Assembly (NCBI GenBank): GCA_900088475.1
Contig: FLMG01000727.1
Location: forward strand, 1-12,443
Source of the DNA: Hyphochytrium catenoides
Taxonomy: Eukaryota; Sar; Hyphochytriomycetes; Hyphochytriales; Hyphochytriaceae
Length of the DNA stretch: 12,443 bases
Direction of reading: 5' to 3'
How positions within the stretch are numbered: position 1 is the first letter of the stretch; each line of letters starts with the position of its first letter. Shown here one piece after another: positions 6,863-12,443 of this stretch. The notes under the pieces were generated by a model. The model was given only the letters and a program-made list of their open reading frames with translations, did not search any database and was not told where the DNA came from. The position numbers were made by a program, and so were the translations under genes.

Positions 6863-8272
6863 ATGTTGCAATCAACTCTCTTCCCTTTCATTCTAGCTGG
6901 CGCTTCAGCTCTCCTGGCTCTACCCATCGCCGTCTCTGCAGGAGAGTTCAGTGGGGATGCCACAGTGTATGGACCGACCCTTAGAAGCGCAGGCGAGGCC
7001 TCCGGTTATAACTGCGGCTATTCCTATCTCGCACCCAGTGCAATGAGACTCTACACAGCTATGAACTTGCCCCAATATGCTGGCAGTGCTTCTTGCGGTC
7101 GGTGCGTTAAAGCTTCTTGCGTCAGCGGATGCGGGCCCAATGCTCGGCCAACCACGGTCATGGTGGTAGACAAATGCCCAGAATGCCAGCAGGGAGACTT
7201 AGACTTGTCAAGCGAGGCTTTTGCTGCTATTACTGGAGCAAATCCCGGACGAGTGAAGATCACCTGGGACTGGGCTCCTTGTGGCGATCTGGTGGACGAC
7301 AGCGGCATTAAGATTAAGACTAAAGATGGAGCTAATGAGTTCTGGCTGGCACTGCAGGTCAACAACGCTGCACAAGCCGTCAAGTCCATGACCGTGCAAG
7401 TTAAGGGTATCACCCGTGAGCTAAAGAGAGAGGAGTATAACTATTTCTCTGCTTCCTTCAACGACATCGGAGGCCTCGGCGGGACGAATATCAACGTTAA
7501 AGTGACCTCTACCAATAACGAGGAAGTCTCCGCTACGCTTTCTTCCGTAACTTCCGGCGCCATGACAGAGACACAGAAGCAGTTCTCAGGCGGAAGCGTA
7601 GTAGGTCCTTCCCCAACACCGGCTAGCTTCGTTAGCCCGTCCACTCCCAACAGCCCTCCTCCTGCACCTGCCAGCACCGATCCCCCGCCGTCTGCAAGCC
7701 CTGTACCGACGACTACGACGGCAGCTTCTCCATCAACTGCGCCATCGCCCACAACTGCACCCCCAACGGCGACACCTACCACTCAAGAGACAGGACAGGC
7801 AACAGAAGATCCGGCGATAACAGAGAACTCGGATAATCTGTTGCCGGACAAAGAGCAGGGGGAAGCAGAAGGCGGGCGCGTCAACGCTGGCCTTGAAGGA
7901 TCCATTATTGGTGAATCAGCACCGAGTGAGTCTCAAGGCGGAACAGATAACAAAGCTGGCTCACCAGAAAACCTCGATAGTGGCAGCGACAATGGAGGTA
8001 ACGGCGGTCGAATTGCCGTTGTTGCCGTCCTAATCGTTGGAGCGCTCCTGGTAGCGGTTGCTATGGCTTTCGTAATCTACAAGCAGCATAAGAAGCGGGA
8101 GCAACTGCTGTTTGACAGCTTTCGAAGCCCTTCTGAGGCACTCCCATCTACAAGTGAGAGCTACCTAGTCAATATGACCCCATCCCACGCGCCAGAAGAA
8201 GAATACGATAGGAAGCGGAATGTGGAGGTTGTGGAGGTAGACAACCAGCGGGTCACTATCGCTCAAGTGTGA
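6863..8272 (+). CDS. Membrane-anchored expansin-like protein (469 residues)
   Basis: One uninterrupted exon. Residues 1-26 are a signal peptide, with likely cleavage after AVSA. Residues 28-142 match the double-psi beta-barrel (expansin domain 1, related to GH45): GDATVYGP (31-38), eight cysteines in the region (51, 78, 81, 86, 90, 105, 108, 140), VVDKCPECQQGDLDLSSEAF (101-120) with the conserved Asp of the expansin LDLS motif, and WDWAPC before domain 2. Residues 148-235 resemble the expansin C-terminal, CBM63-like beta-sandwich (FWLALQVNN at 160-168, REEYNYF at 189-195, NINVKVTS at 209-216). Then follow a Pro/Ser/Thr-rich stalk (about 248-310, probably O-glycosylated), an acidic Gly/Ser-rich stretch, a membrane helix (about 384-405) and a 64-residue tail beginning with basic YKQHKKRE. 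Expansins loosen cellulose-containing walls without hydrolysis. Here the wall-active part would be held outside the plasma membrane as a type I protein. The helix and tail are unusual, as most expansins are fully secreted. The ATG at 6863 is the one that supplies the signal peptide. A pyrimidine-rich stretch lies at 6802-6834. Confidence 0.93.
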   Translation: MLQSTLFPFILAGASALLALPIAVSAGEFSGDATVYGPTLRSAGEASGYNCGYSYLAPSAMRLYTAMNLPQYAGSASCGRCVKASCVSGCGPNARPTTVMVVDKCPECQQGDLDLSSEAFAAITGANPGRVKITWDWAPCGDLVDDSGIKIKTKDGANEFWLALQVNNAAQAVKSMTVQVKGITRELKREEYNYFSASFNDIGGLGGTNINVKVTSTNNEEVSATLSSVTSGAMTETQKQFSGGSVVGPSPTPASFVSPSTPNSPPPAPASTDPPPSASPVPTTTTAASPSTAPSPTTAPPTATPTTQETGQATEDPAITENSDNLLPDKEQGEAEGGRVNAGLEGSIIGESAPSESQGGTDNKAGSPENLDSGSDNGGNGGRIAVVAVLIVGALLVAVAMAFVIYKQHKKREQLLFDSFRSPSEALPSTSESYLVNMTPSHAPEEEYDRKRNVEVVEVDNQRVTIAQV

Positions 8273-8775
8273 TCCATGCCAGCGGAAGTGCTCTACTGAC
8301 TGAGGAGGAGTTTTATATTTTTAGTTGTATGTGCCTGGTCCGTCTTTCGAGGAGGTAGTGTTAGCTTACCGCGTACAAGCAGCTCTTCTCTAGGTGTACC
8401 TGTCCCTGCGTTTATGTGCTATAGATATCTGTCCGTCTGATCAATGCTAACCAGCTGTACGGCTCGCGTTAATAGAGTATATAGTTCTACCCAGTCTTCT
8501 TCTTGATGCGTCTGCGGGATATATTTTCCATCATCCTCAAGAACGGCTATAAGTCGTGGAAGGAGAGAACCCTTCTACCAAGTGCATGGCTGAGCGGGTG
8601 GAAAGTTCGTCGTTCTCAGATCCTCATCATGAGACAAGGTGCGGGCGGCACTCAGCGCCCACATAATCCTAGGCGCCGGCTGCCGATGACATCGACAAGA
8701 GAACCAGGTATGGGAGTTAATAGTCTGAACGATGGCCGTAGACGATGAGACCAAGTGATGAGTGAAGAGACATGA
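8273..8775. other. Expansin 3' region and intergenic DNA
   Basis: Contains the expansin 3' UTR, with an AT-rich stretch at 8311-8325 that may serve 3' end formation; no AATAAA is present. A short + frame (8506-8748) has no recognisable motif and basic, low-complexity composition. No gene is supported. Confidence 0.5.
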
Positions 8776-8952
8776 TCAAAGCTTCCGCTCAGGAGTGCCA
8801 TATAGGGTATCTAGGTTAGCCCTGAGTCGATTTATGGATACCTTGGTGGGCGCTGCAAGTGCAACTTCAGCTGCAACTTCCACAATGATGTCTGATGTCC
8901 TTTCATACGTGCTTCTTCTCTTGTCTCCTCTCAACACTGGCGGCGGCCTGCC
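8776..8952 (-). other. Unexplained minus-strand open frame B
   Basis: A 58-codon frame without its own ATG near the 5' end closes at TGA 8778-8776. It reads smoothly as protein, including IVEVAAEVALAAPTKVSIN and LRANLDTLYGTPERKL at the end. It could be the last exon of a minus-strand gene whose earlier exon is frame A. Its length is not above chance, and no family is recognised. Confidence 0.25.
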
Positions 8953-8961
8953 CTAGAGCTA

Positions 8962-9198
8962 GAGCCTGCTGGTGGCTGGCGACGGCTGGAGATGAACTGA
9001 GAAAGCACAAAGAGCGCGTGAAGTGTAGCGATCAGGGATGATAAGGTCATCCTCTACTAGTAGATCTTTGAGAGGGTAAGCAGGACGGCAGCGCAGGTAG
9101 AGCTGGGTCTCATATATCCGCGGGATGGCACCGTCGATGGTAGTCAGGCAGACCTGCCGACGCTGACAAGATATTATAAACCTCGCTCGGACATTAGA
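8962..9198 (-). other. Unexplained minus-strand open frame A
   Basis: Seventy-nine codons open on the minus strand, closed by TAG at 8961-8959 and without an ATG. A possible acceptor (GGCAG|GT, AG at 9155-9154) lies inside. The translation looks ordered: LTTIDGAIPRIYETQLYLRC, then a KDLLVEDDLIIPDRY segment. If real it would be an internal exon spliced to frame B, but I cannot place a convincing donor. It ends only 30 bases from the kinase start codon on the opposite strand, which argues against a complete gene here. Confidence 0.25.
9175..9180 (+). promoter_or_regulatory. TATA-like element upstream of the kinase gene
   Basis: TATAAA stands 48 bases before the kinase ATG, in an AT-rich island within GC-richer DNA. 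The spacing would give a very short 5' leader (about 10-20 bases), possible in a compact genome. A motif match alone is weak evidence. Confidence 0.3.
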
Positions 9199-9227
9199 TT
9201 ACGCCTTAGGTATACTCCGCGGGCTGT

Positions 9228-10924
9228 ATGGGGCTTTGCACGTCCTCGAAGGAGGACTATCAGCTCCTCTCCCAGCGTGTACCGACGGGCCATCGTCGGC
9301 TCTTCGACTTTGGTGGCTCCTCACCTCAAGGTCGCCATGGCACGAACCTCGCCAACCAAGAGCCCATCCTTCGCCATTACACCATGGGAAAGAAAATTGG
9401 TAAGACATCGTACGCTCTTAGAAATTCTTCTCATATCGAAGAGGTTTCAATTCCAATCCTCTACGCCTAACTTTTGTCGCCGTGGCCGCAACTGATAAGG
9501 TGGTGGAAGCTTTGCGAAGGTCTTCGAGGCTGTGGAGGTAGTCTCTGGGCGGAAGGTTGCTGTTAAGTGCTTCCCACGACGGACGATGAGCGTGGAAGAT
9601 GACCAAAGAGTAGGGAGGGAGGTGGATGCCCTCGCTAGCCTCAGTCACCCCAACATCGTCAGGTTTGTGGCCTACTACATAGATAATACTCATCATTACA
9701 TAGGTGAGAATGGGGACGGGGGTAGATCATAACGAGGGGAATCTCTCTTCTCTTCTCTGGTACTCACCTAAGCTATCCTCAACTATCTAGCTATCCATCC
9801 GCCTCACTAGCTGCTCCTTTCTTACGCGACCTCTAGGTTTTCCCTTACATGATATGCTCCACTTGAGTCTTCCACATCAATGTGTGCCCTGGGTTTTCTC
9901 TCTGTCTTTCTCTCTTCTATATGGGCCTTGTCGCCTTATTTCTTTCGTGCATCCAAGTGAGCTCTGCTCCTTCAAACCCTCCACCCCACTGTTTGGGGTC
10001 TTCATGATGTTATTGCTATGCTCCTTACATCTTGTGTGAAGTGATGGAGCTCGTGACAGGAGGTGAGCTCTTTCACCGGCTTAGGGAAAAGGGCTTTCTC
10101 CCAGAAGAGGAGGCTAGAACCATCGTCCAGGAGCTTGTGGAGGCGATAGCTTATATTCACAGAGAAGGCTTCGTCCACCGAGACCTCAAGCCAGAGAATA
10201 TACTGCTGACCTCGAATCCTGAGCAAGAAGGAACTCTAATCAAGCTGACGGATTTCGGTTTCGCGGAGCGTCTGATGGAAAACGCTCTGACTTTGCCAGT
10301 TGGTTCTCCCCTGTACGCTGCGGTAGGTGTCTACTAGGCGGTTGGAGGATGAATGTAATGTAGTAGAAAGTCCTTACCAATGTCTCATTCTATCCTTTAG
10401 GTCTAGAGTTTGCTCCTTCGCTCTTCGCTTACATATTTGTCTCTCTCGTTGATGCTCCTTCGTGAAAGCTCGATCGAACGCCACTGCCGTTGCCCTTGTC
10501 TTACGCTTTCTGCTGTTCAGCCAGAGCTAGCTCAAGGGTCACCTTACGGAAAAGCGGTGGACATCTGGAGCCTAGGAATCATCACTTACACCATGCTAGC
10601 AGGTTATCCTCCTTTTTTGGAGGAGGGAGGTGTCGTAAGTGCTCTCGCTTTCTTAAAAAAAAGAAGGACGTTGTCTCATTGTTGAATCTGTTTTAAATTT
10701 CTTAGCTGGCTATCTGGCAAGGCAAAGAACACGACCTCAATTTCTCCCCTCTCCCGTTCTCGGAAGTTTGTTCTGATGCCAAAGACTTCATTCAAAGAAC
10801 ACTGATCGTCAACCCAAACGAGCGGGCAACAGCTGAGCAGCTACGGCATCACAACTGGGTTAGCTCAGAGTCAAGAGCAAGACAGGAGGACAATTCCTTA
10901 GAAGGTACACTGTCACAGCAGTAA
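9228..10924 (+). CDS. Serine/threonine protein kinase, CAMK/CDPK-like, five exons, N-terminally acylated
   Basis: Exons 9228-9399, 9500-9703, 10042-10322, 10521-10634 and 10706-10924 give 329 residues. The introns (100, 338, 198 and 71 bases) are GT-AG and keep phase. The catalytic core is complete: glycine loop IGGGSFAKV (57-65, split by intron 1), ATP-anchoring VAVK with K80, helix-C E98, hinge [10 protein letters not shown] (127-136), catalytic HRDLKPEN (171-178), DFGFAE (196-201), activation segment [10 protein letters not shown] (212-221), VDIWSLGI (230-237), and a closing LRHHNWV. The GGELF hinge and AKDFI segment place it in the CaMK/CDPK group. The N-terminus MGLCTSSK fits N-myristoylation at Gly2 with palmitoylation at Cys4, so membrane attachment is likely. 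Only about 30 residues follow the kinase fold, with no calmodulin-binding junction or EF hands. Regulation by a separate calcium sensor or by phosphorylation of the activation loop is possible. Two acceptors (ATAAG at 9495-9499 and GTGAAG at 10036-10041) lack the usual pyrimidine before AG, but protein continuity fixes them. A last exon further downstream cannot be ruled out. Confidence 0.93.
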
Positions 10925-11039
10925 AAGTCTTCAAAGATGTTATATATTTAACGTTTGTCTTTAAACACCGCATAAATAATAAGTGTGAAACTGAAACGCA
11001 TCAACAGTGAACCCTTTCGCCCCCTACGCACACCAAAGG
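10925..11039. other. Convergent 3' intergenic spacer
   Basis: 115 bases separate the stop codon of the kinase (+) from the stop codon of the zinc-finger gene (-), so both 3' UTRs and poly(A) sites must fit here or overlap. AT-rich stretches at 10940-10951 and 10970-10982 (ATAAATAATAAG) are candidate poly(A) signals for the kinase. No AATAAA is seen on either strand. Confidence 0.6.
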
Positions 11040-12443
11040 TCAAAGCTCCATAGAAGGCGCCCGGATTGACACAAGCTGCCCAGAGAGGTTGATATAAGAA
11101 GTATGCATTGTCGTCACATGGGCTCGAAGTTGGTCATAGCTCTTGAACTTCATCCGGCATGTTGGACAGGCAAAGTCTTCCTCGATGTCTCGGTCCTGTA
11201 GAAGATAATCACTGTCGACGCCTGCCGTATAGCGAGCCTCATCTATGTCAACATCTAAATCGCCAGGGCTGTCAACTTCCACTATGTCTAGCTCCTGACT
11301 GATTCCACGGCCGTTCTGTCCCAAAAGCTGTGAAAGAGGAGGTCGCAATTGAGTTGAACTCTGGTTCGCCTGTGCTCCAGCCCTAGAAGCCTCCTCCCTA
11401 CTGCCGATAGCAAAGAAGTCATTATTCACGCTTACATTGGGCATTGACATCCTCGAATATGGTTGGTTGTCTCTCTCTAACTTTGGAGGTGACATTCGCA
11501 CCGACCCGCGATAAGACGGCTGCCCTGCATCCTGGTGGCCATGTGCAGCATAGTCTTGGGCAGGGGTGAGATGATAGCCATTGCTTTGAGCCCCTCCGCT
11601 CTCTCCACCGGTAATGCTGCTCCTAGATACCTCCCCGTATGTGCCCATTGGCCGGGAATAGGGTGTACTTGTCATAAAATTTGGAGTTGTCTGTCCCAAG
11701 CTATCGGTGCGAGCCACAACTGGTGCGCCCAAGCCTCCAGTTGCCCCAGTATAGGCCATCGAGGACAGGACAGGGTTGTATAGTGAATCAGTGCCGGGAG
11801 CGTGAGCCAGACTGGCATACCGGGTGCTTGGCCGACCGTGAATCTCTGGGTAAGTCGTTTGCGCTGTTACGACAGAAGGTCTAAGTCCAGCACTGGGAGC
11901 AGCATTGGTTGACATGTAGCTGCCATAAGTCGAGCCCATCCGCACCGATTCTCTGGTGCTTTCCCGGCCCAGTATTACTGAGGAAGCTGTAGAGCTCCGG
12001 AAGTCTAAAGGTGATGTCGCTGAGGTTGCGCGTGACGTATCGCGACTGTCTGCTGGATTTACAAACCCGTCGCTCTTCCCGCTCAGTCTCCCACCGCTTG
12101 CGACGGATGACGACGCGCTAGAACCTGAAGACAAAGTGATAGGCACGGCATGAAAAGGAATGATGGTAAACCAGGGCTTGCTGTTGTTTCCTAGAGCAAA
12201 GACTTTGACGTTCCCACTGCCTTCATCCGAAGACGCGACGCCAATGAGGAGATCAGGCCATTGGAACGAGATTAGTGTGAAAGGGGTTTGAGGCGTCAAG
12301 AAGCCAGATTCACTGGTGAATTTGATGAGAAAGACGCCTTTGTTGCTCGTCTTCTGATTATGGCCCCAAGTGCAATACCTAGCCGGAAGCCCAAATGCGA
12401 TAGAGGGAAGCAAAGATTGGGGGCGAACAAATGTGAGGGATCT
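11040..12443 (-). CDS. Ser-rich protein with C-terminal C2H2 zinc finger (5' end cut off)
   Basis: An open frame of 467 codons enters from the right edge of the window and ends at TGA 11042-11040; the start lies outside. In reading order it has: about 95 residues with alternating hydrophobic segments (VFLIKFTSES, FQWPDLLIGVASSDEGSGNV, KPWFTIIPFH), which might be the last blade of a beta-propeller; then about 300 residues rich in Ser, Thr, Gly, Pro, Arg and Tyr that should be disordered and phosphorylatable; an acidic stretch with LDIVEVDSPGDLDVDIDE, resembling a SUMO-interaction motif; and a single zinc finger C-P-T-C-x12-H-x4-H at 11168-11103, followed by a 20-residue tail. One finger with the FxCPTCxxxF and L-x-x-H-V pattern could bind DNA, ubiquitin or protein. 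No named family is recognised. A role in chromatin, transcription or protein quality control is possible but unproven. No introns are needed within the visible part. Confidence 0.85.
   Translation of the reverse strand, partial: RSLTFVRPQSLLPSIAFGLPARYCTWGHNQKTSNKGVFLIKFTSESGFLTPQTPFTLISFQWPDLLIGVASSDEGSGNVKVFALGNNSKPWFTIIPFHAVPITLSSGSSASSSVASGGRLSGKSDGFVNPADSRDTSRATSATSPLDFRSSTASSVILGRESTRESVRMGSTYGSYMSTNAAPSAGLRPSVVTAQTTYPEIHGRPSTRYASLAHAPGTDSLYNPVLSSMAYTGATGGLGAPVVARTDSLGQTTPNFMTSTPYSRPMGTYGEVSRSSITGGESGGAQSNGYHLTPAQDYAAHGHQDAGQPSYRGSVRMSPPKLERDNQPYSRMSMPNVSVNNDFFAIGSREEASRAGAQANQSSTQLRPPLSQLLGQNGRGISQELDIVEVDSPGDLDVDIDEARYTAGVDSDYLLQDRDIEEDFACPTCRMKFKSYDQLRAHVTTMHTSYINLSGQLVSIRAPSMEL
11103..11168 (-). 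other. C2H2 zinc-finger coding segment
   Basis: Encodes CPTCRMKFKSYDQLRAHV and then TTMH. The spacing C-x2-C-x12-H-x4-H, with the hydrophobic residues of the fold (F after the second Cys, L before the first His), is canonical for a zinc-binding beta-beta-alpha unit. Only one finger is present in the visible part of the protein. Confidence 0.9.

Noticed and set aside
7441-7782. Minus-strand frame of 113 codons rich in Val and Gly
   Set aside because: It is antisense to the Pro/Ser/Thr stalk of the expansin-like gene and only mirrors that composition.
9418-9696. Minus-strand frame of 92 codons across kinase exon 2
   Set aside because: It is antisense to the clear glycine-loop and helix-C coding sequence and has no motif of its own.
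10925-11039. EF-hand exon continuing the kinase gene
   Set aside because: No DxDxDG-type calcium loop is found in any + frame between the kinase stop and the opposing gene.
11535-11884. Plus-strand frames within the zinc-finger gene
   Set aside because: They are shadows of the long minus-strand frame, with irregular composition and no domain.

Overview
This window is nuclear DNA of a eukaryote. Several genes are split by GT-AG introns of about 70 to 340 bases, reading frames close cleanly only when these introns are removed, and the standard stop codons TAA, TAG and TGA all end genes. The gene set (an SLC25 mitochondrial carrier, a calmodulin-kinase-like protein kinase, a membrane-anchored expansin and a C2H2 zinc-finger protein) would suit a protist. 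A stramenopile such as an oomycete or alga is my best guess, from the expansin with its Ser/Thr/Pro stalk, but the sequence does not prove a lineage.

Layout, left to right. Bases 1-80 are TC-rich satellite-like DNA, followed by a possible 3' exon of an unknown gene (200-385). A complete four-exon mitochondrial carrier of 334 residues (410-1989, +), closest in my reading to the UCP4/UCP5 branch, ends just before an AATAAA signal. Facing it on the minus strand is a three-exon gene (2152-3056) whose middle and last exons weakly resemble the beta subunit of the translocon-associated protein complex. Bases 3057-6357 hold no gene I can name: there are short broken or overlapping open frames (possibly decayed coding DNA), small direct repeats, a perfect (AG)22 microsatellite and a strongly purine-biased block.

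The centre of the window is an intronless gene (6863-8272, +) for a secreted, expansin-like protein of 469 residues that carries a transmembrane helix and a cytoplasmic tail, so it should be tethered at the cell surface. After a roughly 950-base gap with two unexplained minus-strand open frames comes a five-exon gene (9228-10924, +) for a 329-residue serine/threonine kinase with all catalytic residues and an N-terminal acylation signal. It converges, across 115 bases, on the 3' end of a large minus-strand gene (11040-12443, cut by the window edge) that encodes a Ser-rich, probably disordered protein with one C-terminal C2H2 zinc finger.

Nothing indicates that these genes form one pathway: they look like independent housekeeping and surface genes. 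The most noteworthy items are the membrane-tethered expansin, the acylated kinase without calcium-binding domains, and the unassigned zinc-finger protein. I found no CRISPR array, no rRNA or tRNA gene, and no intact mobile element.
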